Shown here: positions 1 through 8,527 of the stretch, piece after piece | Numbering within the stretch: position 1 is the stretch's first letter | Layout of the letters: each line of letters opens with the position of its first letter | Origin: Deinococcus multiflagellatus | Lineage (GTDB): Bacteria; Deinococcota; Deinococci; Deinococcales; Deinococcaceae | Direction of reading: 5' to 3' | Assembly (NCBI RefSeq): GCF_020166415.1 | Contig: NZ_JAIQXV010000006.1 | Location: 62,001-126,000, forward strand | DNA: 64,000 bases | Position numbers and translations under genes: made by a program | Notes under the pieces: generated by a model | Told to the model about the DNA's origin: nothing | The model's input: only the letters and a program-made list of their open reading frames with translations | Database searches by the model: none

Positions 1-205
1 GGCCGGCCATGCCCATGCCGGTGCGGCGCAGGCGAATGAGCATGCGTAGCAGGCCCAGTTCTGCGCTGGTGTACTGGCGTTCGCCCCCACCGCCGCGCGG
101 CACGGCCAGTAGCCCTTCGCGGTCGTAGTAGCGCAGGGTGTGGGCACTGACGCCGAGGTGCGCGGCGGCGTCCTGAATGCTGAGGGGCAGCGGGGGCTGG
201 GCCAT
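1..205 (-). CDS. MerR-family transcriptional regulator (partial, N-terminal part)
   Basis: Only the first 68 residues are inside the window; the rest runs off the left edge. From the ATG at 205 the product shows the MerR winged helix-turn-helix, including HLGVSAHTLRYYDREGLL followed by a basic RQYT segment and an L-R-x-L-I-R-L-R-R stretch typical of the second helix and wing. MerR proteins bind and untwist long-spacer promoters in response to a ligand sensed by the C-terminal part, which is not visible, so the inducer cannot be named. It lies just downstream of the broken ltrA on the same strand. Confidence 0.85.
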   Translation of the reverse strand, partial: MAQPPLPLSIQDAAAHLGVSAHTLRYYDREGLLAVPRGGGGERQYTSAELGLLRMLIRLRRTGMGMAG

Positions 206-253
206 GGGGGCACCGTACGCCTTCGAGTGCGCTCGAAGTCAAGCGGGGCCAGG

Positions 254-717
254 TCAAGACGCTTTGAGGTCACCCCTTGAGCTGGGCAGCCGCGCCTCGA
301 CCAGCAGGGTGGCCACCACCAGCGCCACGCAGGCGGCCAGCTGCACCAGACCCCCGGCCGCGTGGCCCAGGGGAAGGGTCAGCAGCGCCAGACCTGCCGC
401 CCCCAGCCGCACGCCCCGGGGCCCCAGCTGCAGCAGGTGGCGGTACAGGGTGTCGCCCAGCAGGTACAGGGCCAGCCCCAGCGCCAGGTGCCAGGCGTCC
501 CGGCCCGCGCCGTGGGCCAGACGTAGCCACTGTAAATCCACCAGATGGGCAGGAAGACCAGCGCCGCCTTGATCTCATCGGCCGGCCCGCGCGCCGAGGC
601 CACCAGCGACGTGAGCTGGGTCACGGTGAACACGAACACCAGGTCCAGAAACAGTTCCAGCGTGCTGACCCGCTCGACCGTAGGCGACGACTGGGGGAGG
701 GGCTCAGCAGAGGGCAT
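254..717 (-). pseudogene. ltrA: Broken low-temperature-requirement protein A (LtrA) gene
   Basis: The N-terminal piece (ATG at 717) encodes a typical LtrA opening, STLELFLDLVFVFTVTQLTS, ending near WWIYSGYVW. The reading then jumps frame near 530-540, and the frame ending at 254 continues with an LtrA C-terminal end (ALYLLGDTLYRHLLQLGP, later LVEARLP). The two parts together give only about 150 residues, whereas LtrA proteins are normally about 350-400, so the middle membrane segments are deleted and the frame is lost. LtrA is a poorly understood multi-pass membrane protein. A sequencing error could explain the frameshift but not the missing central part. Confidence 0.8.
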
Positions 718-819
718 GCCCCATCATGCCCGGAGCGGGTCACGCGGTGGGCGCGTCATCTGGCTTCCCGCTGGACCACCAACGCCGTGTCCGCCGGAAC
801 GGGGCACGCCGGCCCCCGC

Positions 820-825
820 TAGAAT
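820..825 (+). promoter_or_regulatory. Candidate -10 box ahead of cobB
   Basis: TAGAAT at 820-825 matches the TANNNT -10 pattern; no good -35 is visible. It would give a leader of about 180 bases before the GTG at 1012. I looked for the conserved boxes of a cobalamin riboswitch in this leader and could not recognise them. The rest of 718-1011 holds nothing else I can name. Confidence 0.3.
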
Positions 826-1011
826 CGTGGGCATCAACGCGTCCACCGGAGTCCTGATCATGCCCTGCCTTCCTCTGCTGTTGCCTGCCCTGGCCCCCCT
901 GCGGCGTGCCCCCAGCCCTGCTTCCCCGAGCGGGACAGACCGCCTTTGCTGGCCGGTACCTCCCACCCTGGCTGGCATCGCCCAGGCCGCTCATCTGCAC
1001 GGCGGCGCCCG

Positions 1012-2373
1012 GTGAAGCGCCTGGTGATCGCCGCGCCGCATTCCGGCAGCGGCAAGACGACGGTGGCGGCGCTGCTGTGCCTCGCGCTGCGGGCGCGCGG
1101 GCTGCGGGTGCAGCCCTTCAAACTGGGCCCGGATTACCTGGACCCCACCCACCTGACCCGCGCCGCCGCCCAGGCGACCCGCACCCTCGATTCGTTTCTG
1201 CTGGGCCCAGGGCGCACCCGCGAGCTGTTTGCCCGCGCGGCCCAGGGCGCCGACCTCAGCGTTCTGGAGGGCGTGATGGGCCTGTACGACGGCCGGGACC
1301 CCACCAGCGACGAGCATTCCACCGCCGAACTCGCCGCGCTGCTGGGCGCCCCGGTGGTGCTGGTCATTGACGCGGCCGGGATGGCCCGCACGGTGGCGGC
1401 CGTGGCGGCAGGCCTGCGTGACTTTCGCCGCGACCTGCGCGTGGCCGGCGTGATTCTGAACCGGGTAGGGGGCCCTGGGCACGCGGCATTGTGCGAGGCG
1501 GCGCTGGCAGGGGTGGGGCTGCCGGTCCTGGGCTTCGTGACCCAGACCGAGGCCCTGCATCTGCCCTCGCGGCATCTGGGGCTGCTGAGCGCCGAGCAGG
1601 CTTCCTGGGACGAGGGGGCCGCGCTGGAGGCGGCCCGCTTCCTGCGGCTGGAGGCGCTGCTGGCCGCGGCAGAGGCCCCAGCGCTCCCGGTACCCGCTGC
1701 GCCCCCGGCCCCGGCCCCGCGCGTGCGCCTGGCCTACGCGCTGGACGAGGCTTTTCACTTCTATTACCCCGACGCCCTGGACGAACTGCGCCTGGCCGGC
1801 GCGGACCTGGTGCCGTTTAGCCCCCTGCGGGACGCGGGGCTGCCCCCCGGGGTGGGCGGGCTGCTGCTGGGCGGCGGCTACCCCGAGGCGCACGCGGCGG
1901 CGCTCAGCGCCAACCGGTCCATGCGTGAGGCGGTGCGGGCCTTCGCGGCCTCTGGCCGCCCAGTGGTGGGCGAATGTGGCGGCCTGATGTACCTGGGCGA
2001 GACCCTGGAGCACGGCTCTGGGATCCGCTTCGAGATGTGCGGCGTGGTGCCCTACCGCACGCGCATGACGCCGGGCCTCACCCTGGGGTATCACGAGGCC
2101 ACCACCCTGGCGCCGTCTGTGCTGGCCCCGGCAGGCGCCGTGCTGCGCGGCCACGAATTTCACCACTCGGTGCTGACGCACGCGCCCACCCAGCCGGCCT
2201 ACCGCTGGACGGGTGGGGACGGGCAGCCCGTGACCGAGGGGTACGCCGCCGGAAACGTGCTGGCCAGTTACCTGCACCTGCATCTGGCGGCCGAGCCCGC
2301 CCTGGCCCGGCGACTGGTGGGCGCGTGCGCCGGCGGGCACGCCGCCCCGGCTGCGCTGGAGAACCGCTCGTGA
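1012..2373 (+). CDS. cobB: Cobyrinic acid a,c-diamide synthase (CobB/CbiA)
   Basis: The product is about 453 residues, the usual size. It performs ATP- and glutamine-dependent amidation of side chains a and c of (hydrogeno)cobyrinic acid in cobalamin synthesis. The N-terminal domain begins with a P-loop, [12 protein letters not shown] (residues 8-19), followed by [12 protein letters not shown] and [10 protein letters not shown], both typical of the family. The C-terminal class-I glutaminase domain has its nucleophile in [13 protein letters not shown] (Cys322) and a conserved GHEFHHS. GTG at 1012 is chosen because homology starts there; an upstream in-frame ATG at 946 adds only an unconserved, Arg-rich stretch. 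It overlaps cobU by four bases (GTGA), so the two are translationally coupled. Confidence 0.93.
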   Translation: MKRLVIAAPHSGSGKTTVAALLCLALRARGLRVQPFKLGPDYLDPTHLTRAAAQATRTLDSFLLGPGRTRELFARAAQGADLSVLEGVMGLYDGRDPTSDEHSTAELAALLGAPVVLVIDAAGMARTVAAVAAGLRDFRRDLRVAGVILNRVGGPGHAALCEAALAGVGLPVLGFVTQTEALHLPSRHLGLLSAEQASWDEGAALEAARFLRLEALLAAAEAPALPVPAAPPAPAPRVRLAYALDEAFHFYYPDALDELRLAGADLVPFSPLRDAGLPPGVGGLLLGGGYPEAHAAALSANRSMREAVRAFAASGRPVVGECGGLMYLGETLEHGSGIRFEMCGVVPYRTRMTPGLTLGYHEATTLAPSVLAPAGAVLRGHEFHHSVLTHAPTQPAYRWTGGDGQPVTEGYAAGNVLASYLHLHLAAEPALARRLVGACAGGHAAPAALENRS

Positions 2374-2876
2374 CGCTGGTGTTCGTGACGGGCGGCGCCC
2401 GTAGTGGCAAAAGCACCTTTGCTGAACGCCGCGCGGCGGCCAGTGGCCAGCCCGTGACCTATCTGGCGACCGCCCAGGCCTTCGACACCGAGATGGCCGC
2501 GCGCATTGTCCGCCACCGGGAGGACCGCCCCGCCCCCTGGGCCACCGTGGAGGAGCCGCTGGCCGTACCCGGGGCGCTGGCGGCGGCCCTGACCCCAGTG
2601 GTGCTGCTCGACTGCCTGAGCCTCTGGGTCAGCAACCTGATGCTGGCCGACTGGTCCGACGAGGCGGTGCTGGGCGCCGCCGACGCCCTGCTGGCCACAG
2701 CGGCGGCGCGCGGCGGTCTGACTGTCCTGGTCACGAACGAGGTGGGCTTCGGCATCGTGCCGGACAACGCCCTGGCACGGCGCTACCGCGATCTGCTGGG
2801 CTGGGTCAACCAGCGCGCCGCGGCTGCCAGTGACGAGGCGTGGTTGCTGGTGAGCGGGCGGCCGCTGCGGTTGTAA
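2370..2876 (+). CDS. cobU: Adenosylcobinamide kinase / adenosylcobinamide-phosphate guanylyltransferase (CobU/CobP)
   Basis: A 168-residue protein starting at a GTG that overlaps the cobB stop. The P-loop GGARSGKST (residues 8-16) is followed by [16 protein letters not shown], where the His/Arg segment (RIVRHREDR) carries the guanylylated-His region of CobU, then [13 protein letters not shown] and [12 protein letters not shown], all hallmark motifs. It phosphorylates adenosylcobinamide and transfers GMP to it, attaching the nucleotide loop arm of B12. With cobB it forms a two-gene operon; no other corrin genes are visible here, so the remaining pathway, or a salvage route, must be encoded elsewhere. 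The gene converges on the next one, with ten bases between the stops. Confidence 0.92.
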   Translation: MTLVFVTGGARSGKSTFAERRAAASGQPVTYLATAQAFDTEMAARIVRHREDRPAPWATVEEPLAVPGALAAALTPVVLLDCLSLWVSNLMLADWSDEAVLGAADALLATAAARGGLTVLVTNEVGFGIVPDNALARRYRDLLGWVNQRAAAASDEAWLLVSGRPLRL

Positions 2877-2886
2877 GCAGAGGGCT

Positions 2887-4047
2887 CTAGCTCGGCGCGG
2901 CGGCGTGGGGAAAGGCGTACAGGTGCCCGCTGCGCAGCGCTGTGTCCAGGAGGGCGCCAGCGGGGGGGCGCTGCGCCAGCGGCTGCGGAGCGCGGCCCGG
3001 CGTGACCAGCGCCAGTGGCGCGCGCAGCAGGCCGTCGGGCGTCACCTGCAGGTGACCGCGCGCGCCCTGGAACGACGCACCGCTGAGGGCCGCCACCAGC
3101 CCCAGCGGCGACAGGGCCGGCAGGGCGGCCGACGCCTGGGCCAGCCAGCGGCCCACATCCTGGCCCAGGGCGGCGGCGGGGTGCAGGCCCTGCGCGGTCT
3201 GGGCGCGCACCTGCTCGGCGCCGTGGCCCAGGCTGTCCACACTCAGGCTCAGGCCCAAACGCTGCGCGGCCCGGCGCACCAGGGCTGCATGCATCTGCGC
3301 TGAATCCTGCAGGTGCAGGTGGCGGGCGCCGCTCTCCCGCGCCGCGCGCAGCTGGGTGCCCAGGGCCTGCGGGCCTGCGGCAGGGTCAAGCACCGCGCTG
3401 CCCACCAGCTTTCCGCCGCGCGCCAGCCCCTGGCTGAAGGCAAAGGGCAGGTCGTAGCCGCTGTCCAGCGGCGAGATCAGCAAAAAAGTGGGCTGGGCGC
3501 GGCGGGCCAGTTCGGCGCCCATCAGCCACTCGGCTTCCCAGGCGTGCAGGCTGGCCCCCAGCAGGCCCGCGCGCGCCGGGCGGCGGGTGGGCGCCGCGCC
3601 GGGGCCCGCCGCAATCACCGGCAGGCCGGGCGGCAGGGCCTCGCCCAGCAGTTCGGGCACGCCGTCGCCCAGGGTGATCAGGGCGTCGGGGGCGCCGGCC
3701 AGGGCCTGGGCCGCCGCCCGGCGCAGCTGGGCCGGACCCGGCCCACTGCGCGTGACCTGCAGCCCGGCCCCAGCGGCCTGCAGCGGCCCCTGAAGCCCGG
3801 CCAGAAAGGCCGCCGTAAAGCCCGGCAGGCTCTCGTGCGCGGGCAGCAGCACGGCGAGGCGCAGCGGGCGCGGCCCCGGCAGGGCGGCGCGGGCCGGGCC
3901 CAGCAGGGCCGGCAGCACAGCCGCCGCTTTCAGCAGGCTGCGGCGCGAGGGGAGCGGGCTCACGAAGGCCCCGTGGGGCTGGCGGCCCGGCGCGAACCCA
4001 AGCGCGGCATGGGGCGGCAGGCTCGGAGGCCGGACGAAGACATACAC
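2887..4047 (-). CDS. Tat-exported periplasmic binding-protein-like protein
   Basis: Last gene of the seven-gene operon that starts at 9716. The ATG at 4047 is set by a strong GGAGG six to seven bases upstream and lies 14 bases after the previous stop. About 30 residues in there is a twin-arginine signal, SRRSLLKAAAVLPALL, ending PARA. The mature part reads like a type-1 periplasmic binding fold: RLAVLLPAHESLPGFTAAF at the start, then ALITLGDGVPELL and VIAAGPG strands, resembling ABC-type substrate-binding proteins of the LIV/TrpX kind. No permease or ATPase is nearby, so it may sense or scavenge rather than feed a transporter. The ligand cannot be read from the sequence. The N-terminal extension before the Tat motif is odd. 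Confidence 0.55.
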   Translation of the reverse strand: MYVFVRPPSLPPHAALGFAPGRQPHGAFVSPLPSRRSLLKAAAVLPALLGPARAALPGPRPLRLAVLLPAHESLPGFTAAFLAGLQGPLQAAGAGLQVTRSGPGPAQLRRAAAQALAGAPDALITLGDGVPELLGEALPPGLPVIAAGPGAAPTRRPARAGLLGASLHAWEAEWLMGAELARRAQPTFLLISPLDSGYDLPFAFSQGLARGGKLVGSAVLDPAAGPQALGTQLRAARESGARHLHLQDSAQMHAALVRRAAQRLGLSLSVDSLGHGAEQVRAQTAQGLHPAAALGQDVGRWLAQASAALPALSPLGLVAALSGASFQGARGHLQVTPDGLLRAPLALVTPGRAPQPLAQRPPAGALLDTALRSGHLYAFPHAAAPS

Positions 4048-4061
4048 ATAAAAACCTCCGC

Positions 4062-4577
4062 TTAGGGGCGCTGCGGAAAGATGCCCTGCAGCGCGATGAT
4101 GAACGTGACCGCCAGATAGGGCGGCAGGTTGTTGTGCGGCTGACTGCCGCCGGCCGCGCCCACGCTCTGGGCGCCCAGGGTCACGGTGGGGGTGCCGGGG
4201 CCGTACGCGTTGTAGTTCACGCTGCGGGCCAGGGCGCGGTCGGTGGGCACGGCGCTGGTGCCAGGAACGTCAAAAGCGCCCACTGTGTGGGTGTGCGCTG
4301 GCAGCTCGCTGCCCACCAGGGTCACGCTGGCGGCGCCACCCTGCTCGCCAGGGTACCGGGGGGTGAGGCCGGGGCCGGCCCCTGGGCCCATGGGACTGGC
4401 CGCCTGCAGGTTGGGCAGCGCAAAGGTGGTGCGGCCATTGCCGCCGTAGGTCGTGCCCAGCAGCGAAAACAGCGCCGTATTCTGCGAAATGGTCAGCAGC
4501 TGTCCGTTGCACAGCGCCCAGCCGCGCGGCGGAAAGTTGCCGGCAAACATCTGAATCTCTCCAATAAACGGTTCCAT
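4062..4577 (-). CDS. Tail-collar domain protein, MdpB-like (copy 3)
   Basis: 171 residues with a phage Tail Collar domain (microcystin-dependent-protein type): IGEIQMFAGNFPPRGWALCNG, then LFSLLGTTYGGNGRTTFALP and a C-terminal NLPPYLAVTFIIALQGIFP. There is no signal peptide. In phages this fold forms short-fibre collars; the role of free-standing bacterial triplets is not established. It is the last of three tandem paralogues and lies 85 bases after copy 2, the widest gap in the operon. This copy has lost the usual DLRGR after the FALP motif (it reads FALPNLQAAS), so it is the most diverged of the three. Confidence 0.85.
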   Translation of the reverse strand: MEPFIGEIQMFAGNFPPRGWALCNGQLLTISQNTALFSLLGTTYGGNGRTTFALPNLQAASPMGPGAGPGLTPRYPGEQGGAASVTLVGSELPAHTHTVGAFDVPGTSAVPTDRALARSVNYNAYGPGTPTVTLGAQSVGAAGGSQPHNNLPPYLAVTFIIALQGIFPQRP

Positions 4578-4662
4578 GTGGGCCTCGTGGCGGTGTGGAG
4601 AAAGGGCAGAGGCGTGCGGGGGGCGCGCGGCATGCCCTTCGGCTGGGCCGCGCGCTGCGCCT

Positions 4663-5187
4663 CTAGTTCCGGGGTGGGTAGATGCCCTGCAGGGCGATGA
4701 TGAAATTCACGCACAGGTACGGCGAGAGGTTCTCGTGGGGCTGGCCGCCGCCACTGGGCCCCAGGGAAGGCGCGGCCAGCGTCTTGGGCCGCCGCCCCGT
4801 GCCCACATACAGTTCGCCGCTCTCGGGCTGCGCGAGGTACGCCCCGGCACTCACGACGCCCCCCTGGACAGCCGTGAGGGTGCTGGCCTGCAGCGGGTGC
4901 GCGTGCGCCGGCATTTGCGCGGCGGTGAGGGTCACGGTTTCGGTGCCGGTCAGCTGCCCCAGGGCCATGGGCGTTCCGCCCGGCATGGTGCCCATGTGGA
5001 CCGGCAGGCGCCCGCGCAGGTCTGGCAGGGCGAAGGTGCTCTGGCCGTCGCCGCCGTAGATGGTGCCGATCAGGGTAAACAGGGCGTCGTTCTCTGAAAT
5101 GGGCAGCAGTTGCCCCTGGCACAGCGCCCAGCCCAGCGGCGCAAAATTGCCTCCAAACATCCGAATTTCACCCAGGTATGGGGTCAC
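4663..5187 (-). CDS. Tail-collar domain protein, MdpB-like (copy 2)
   Basis: 174 residues. The family core is clear: GEIRMFGGNFAPLGWALCQGQ, FTLIGTIYGGDGQSTFALPDL followed by RGRLPVHMG, and at the C-terminus ENLSPYLCVNFIIALQGIYP. It lacks a signal peptide or membrane segment. The gap to copy 1 is 16 bases, with an AGGAGG-type site before the ATG at 5187, so it is co-translated with its neighbours. The variable middle (about residues 85-140) differs strongly from the other two copies, as expected if the three subunits share a scaffold but have different tips or partners. Confidence 0.87.
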   Translation of the reverse strand: MTPYLGEIRMFGGNFAPLGWALCQGQLLPISENDALFTLIGTIYGGDGQSTFALPDLRGRLPVHMGTMPGGTPMALGQLTGTETVTLTAAQMPAHAHPLQASTLTAVQGGVVSAGAYLAQPESGELYVGTGRRPKTLAAPSLGPSGGGQPHENLSPYLCVNFIIALQGIYPPRN

Positions 5188-5203
5188 GTCTGGGCCTCCT
5201 GGC

Positions 5204-5713
5204 TCAGTTCATGGAGGGGTAGATCCCCACCAGCGCAATCACGAAGTTCAGGGTCGAGAGGGGCGGCAGGTTGTTGTGGGCCTGCCCACCCCCGGCACTG
5301 CTCACCGAGGTATTCGCCAGGGCGCTCAGGGGAGTGGAGGCGGCGGCGTACATGGGCGCGCTCGCCAGCAGGCTGCTGTCGGGGAGGCTGGTGCTGCCAG
5401 CGGCGCTGCTGGCGACCAGGGCGTGGCTGTGGGCCGGCATTTCGCCCAGGCTTAAGGTGTGGGCGGTCTCGCCGCCCTGCTGGCCGATGTTCAGGGTCAG
5501 GCCGCCCTGGGCGCCCCAGTGCATGGGCACGCGCCCGCGCAGGTCTGGCAGGGCGAAATTGGTCTGCCCGTTGCCGCCGTAGGTGGTGCCCAGAATAGAA
5601 AACAGCGCCTGATTCTGGTTGATGGGCAGCAGTTGCCCGTCGCAGGTGGCCCAGCCGCGCGGCGCGAAAGGCAGGGCGCAGATCTGAATGGTGCCGATAT
5701 ACGGTTCGTCCAT
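5204..5713 (-). CDS. Tail-collar domain protein, MdpB-like (copy 1)
   Basis: 169 residues from the ATG at 5713, which follows a GGAGG; an upstream in-frame extension lies inside the preceding gene and is rejected. The collar core reads IGTIQICALPFAPRGWATCDG, FSILGTTYGGNGQTNFALP and DLRGRVPMHWG, with a C-terminal NLPPLSTLNFVIALVGIYP. No export signal is visible. It lies 16 bases downstream of the beta-helix lipoprotein gene. The co-transcription of three collar proteins with two lipoproteins suggests a hetero-oligomer at the envelope, but that is inference. Confidence 0.87.
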   Translation of the reverse strand: MDEPYIGTIQICALPFAPRGWATCDGQLLPINQNQALFSILGTTYGGNGQTNFALPDLRGRVPMHWGAQGGLTLNIGQQGGETAHTLSLGEMPAHSHALVASSAAGSTSLPDSSLLASAPMYAAASTPLSALANTSVSSAGGGQAHNNLPPLSTLNFVIALVGIYPSMN

Positions 5714-5729
5714 GGGGGGCCTCCGGGGC

Positions 5730-8516
5730 TCAGGGGGTGGGCGTCTCGCAGGTGCCGCCCGTGGGGGCGCCGTCCACGGTAATGCCCACCGTGGCGGGGT
5801 TGGCGCTGGCCAGGAAGCTCTGGGCATTGCCGCCGGAGAAGCCCTGAAGCTGCAGGGTGTTGGCGTTCACTTTCCAGACGTACAGCCCTTCAATGCCGCT
5901 CACACTGCGCAGGGTGTTGCTGCTCACGCTGGCGCACAGTTGCGCGCTGCTGGCGGCGCCGTCGCCGCTTTGCAGCAGCGCGCCTTCCAGGGCAGAGGTG
6001 ACGGTCGTGTTCGTCTGGTTGCCCGTCAAGGTGACGTGCAGGCGTGAGCCGTTGTCGCGGGCGAGAAAGCGCAGCCCTTGGCTGGCAAAGTTGTTCACCG
6101 TGTTGTTCACGGCGCTTACCCGCAGGGTGCCCGTGCCCGCCACGATGCTGGAGATGCCGATGGAACTGCCGCCGTTCACCGGCTGCAGGGTGACACTGTT
6201 GCCACTCAGCAGCAGTTCGTCGGTCTGGGCGGCGGTGTGCGTGGTGTTGACACTGAACCCACTCGCCACAGAGGTCGTGTTGTTCACGGTGTTGTTGTTC
6301 AGAACGGTCCGCGAGGCACTGCCCGCCGCGTGGTCCACCCGCACGGCCGCCAGCCCATTGTTGGCGAAGGTGCTGTTGCGCACCGTGAGCACAGCGCGCC
6401 CGGTTTCGGTGTTCTGTGTCACCACCTCCACGCCCTCGGCGCCGTTGTTCTGCACGTTCAGGCGGTCCAGGGTGGCGGTCAGGGTCTGGTTCTGCGGCAC
6501 GATGCGCAGGCCCTCGGCGGCGGCCCCCTGCAGCGTGCCCCCAGAGCCGGCCGCGCCGCTGCCCGTGACGCTCAGGGTGCCGCCCACGCCGGTCAGCAGG
6601 CTGCCGGTGCCCGGCGAGGCGCTGGAATTGAGCGCCGTGATGGTCGCGTTCAGGGTGCCGCCCGTGAGGTTCAGGGCCGGGCCCGCGCTGGCGCCCACGG
6701 TGCCGGCGGTCAGGGTGAAGGTGCCCAGGCCGCTGCTCAGGATGCCGCCCGCTGTGCCGCTCACGCTCTGGGCCTGCACCGTAACCGTGCTGCCGGTGCT
6801 CAGGTTCAGGGCGGGGCCCGCCGTGGCCGTCAGGGTGCCCGCGTTCAGCTCCAGGGTGCCCAGGTTGCTGCCGGTCACGGCGCTGCTGGTGCCGCTGATG
6901 TTCAGGCCGCGCACCACGTTGTTCTGGGCCAGCGTGACCCCGGCGCCCGCGCTGTTGCCAATGACGGCGGGTTGCGCGCCCGCCGCGATGTAGGTGACGC
7001 CCCCCACGGTCAGGGCCGCGCCCTCGCCGATCAGGGTCTGGTTGTTCTTCAGGCCCAGGCCACTGTTCTGCCCGCTGCTGGTGCCGGTGCCGCGCGCCAC
7101 GTACAGCACGTCCCCCACCGCCGAAGCCGTCTGCGCCGCCGCCAGGGTGTTGAACGGCGTGCCCTGGCGCCCGTCCCCGTTCGCGCCGCTGTTGTTCACG
7201 AACCACACCCGGCCCGCCACGTTGACATCCGCAGTGGTGTCGGTGCTGCTGCAGCCCTGGTTGTCGGCCACGCGGTAGATCAGCTGGTCGGTCACGGCGG
7301 GCTGGCCGTCGCCCACCTTGGACGTGAAGGTAAAGTCCCCGGCCGCGCCCACCGCTGCCGTGCCGCCCCGGCGGGTGGAGTTGCCACTAAAGCTCAGGGC
7401 CGCGCCGCCGTAGGTGCTGTAGGCGCCCGCCAACCCGCCCCCCGCCGGCACACTCAGGCGCGTGTTGCCGGGCACGGTGTAGGCCAGGGCCACGTTCTTC
7501 AGGGCAATGTTTCCGCCAATCTTGGCGAGGCGCGCCGCGTTGCCCGCCGTGGTGGCCGAGCCGATGAACTGCGTGGTGCCGGTGTTGAGCGTGCTGCCGC
7601 ACAGGGTCATGACGGGCGTGCCTGCGCCCAGGGCGGCGGCGCGCGCAGCGGCGTCGCTGGCCGCGCCCTGCTCTTCCACGCTCTCGGTCACGCGGGTGCG
7701 GCTGTCGTCCATCACGGCAAAATTCATGTTGAAGCGGAAGGGATCGTCGGCGGAGTTGGCCTGCAGCGGTAGTTTCATGGCAATGGTCACCACGCCGTCG
7801 TACTGCCCGGCGGCGGGGTTGGCGGGCAGCAGCCGGCTGTTCGTCACCGTCTTGCGCCGCACCACAAAACCGTAGGGAAACAGGCGGGTGACGCCAGCGG
7901 GCGCCGCCGCCACCTCGTCTTCAGCGAACACCTGCAGGTCCTCGCTGCCCAGCTTGGGCTGCACCCGGTCCAGGCCGCTGGTGCGGTCCAGGGTCATGGC
8001 GTGGGTGGGCAGGATGCTCTGGGCAATGGCCGGACTGGCGGCGCTGCCGTCAAAACGCTGCAGGTTGCTGATGGCGGTTTCGCCGATGGTGCCGGCGGTA
8101 CTGGCGGCCACCAGGGTCAGGTTCTGGCGCGCCGCGCCGTAGGCCACGCCCCCCGAAGTGGCGTTGCGCACCCGGAAGGAGGCGTACAGGTAGCGCACGC
8201 CGCCCGCGCCGCGCTGCCCCACCGTGAACGAGCCGTTGGCGAGCGGTTCAAGCTGAATGCCGCCGATATCGGTCAGACCCTGGGCAACCGGCTCGGCCTT
8301 GAAGCCTGCGGGGTCGTTCAGGCCGGAAAAAGCGATTTCGATCTGGCCCAGGGGGGTGAGCTGCGGGGCGGGTGCGGGCGTGCCCGGCGCCGGCACGCTG
8401 GGGGCCGGCTGGCTGGCCCCGGGAACCGGGTCTGGTCCGCTGGCCTGCGGGGGGGTGGGCTGGGGGGCGCAACTGCCCAGCAGCAGGGCGCCCAGGAACA
8501 GGTGAACGTGACGCAT
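5730..8516 (-). CDS. Large secreted lipoprotein with right-handed beta-helix
   Basis: About 928 residues. The start at 8516 is supported by GGAGG six to seven bases upstream and by the lipoprotein signal it creates (LGALLLGSC, lipid-modified Cys16), followed by a Pro-rich linker. Residues ~50-285 are homologous to the whole neighbouring lipoprotein gene at 8528-9538 (shared [10 protein letters not shown] and T-R-V-T-x-S-x-E-E-Q). A second segment includes WFVNNSGANGDGRQGTPFNTLAAA, a known lead-in to parallel beta-helix domains, followed by repeated GTLELNAGTLTATAGPALNL-like rungs to about residue 850. It is probably an extracellular, surface-anchored adhesin or binding protein. No catalytic motif was recognised. 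Confidence 0.75.
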   Translation of the reverse strand: MRHVHLFLGALLLGSCAPQPTPPQASGPDPVPGASQPAPSVPAPGTPAPAPQLTPLGQIEIAFSGLNDPAGFKAEPVAQGLTDIGGIQLEPLANGSFTVGQRGAGGVRYLYASFRVRNATSGGVAYGAARQNLTLVAASTAGTIGETAISNLQRFDGSAASPAIAQSILPTHAMTLDRTSGLDRVQPKLGSEDLQVFAEDEVAAAPAGVTRLFPYGFVVRRKTVTNSRLLPANPAAGQYDGVVTIAMKLPLQANSADDPFRFNMNFAVMDDSRTRVTESVEEQGAASDAAARAAALGAGTPVMTLCGSTLNTGTTQFIGSATTAGNAARLAKIGGNIALKNVALAYTVPGNTRLSVPAGGGLAGAYSTYGGAALSFSGNSTRRGGTAAVGAAGDFTFTSKVGDGQPAVTDQLIYRVADNQGCSSTDTTADVNVAGRVWFVNNSGANGDGRQGTPFNTLAAAQTASAVGDVLYVARGTGTSSGQNSGLGLKNNQTLIGEGAALTVGGVTYIAAGAQPAVIGNSAGAGVTLAQNNVVRGLNISGTSSAVTGSNLGTLELNAGTLTATAGPALNLSTGSTVTVQAQSVSGTAGGILSSGLGTFTLTAGTVGASAGPALNLTGGTLNATITALNSSASPGTGSLLTGVGGTLSVTGSGAAGSGGTLQGAAAEGLRIVPQNQTLTATLDRLNVQNNGAEGVEVVTQNTETGRAVLTVRNSTFANNGLAAVRVDHAAGSASRTVLNNNTVNNTTSVASGFSVNTTHTAAQTDELLLSGNSVTLQPVNGGSSIGISSIVAGTGTLRVSAVNNTVNNFASQGLRFLARDNGSRLHVTLTGNQTNTTVTSALEGALLQSGDGAASSAQLCASVSSNTLRSVSGIEGLYVWKVNANTLQLQGFSGGNAQSFLASANPATVGITVDGAPTGGTCETPTP

Positions 8517-8527
8517 GGGTCCTCCGC

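Noticed and set aside
826..1011. Cobalamin riboswitch ahead of cobB
   Set aside because: The conserved core boxes could not be found on either strand of the leader.
991..2340. 449-codon minus-strand frame
   Set aside because: Antisense to cobB; His/Gln/Arg-rich low-complexity product with no domain.
3313..4065. 250-codon plus-strand frame
   Set aside because: Antisense to the binding-protein-like gene; Arg/Gln-rich.
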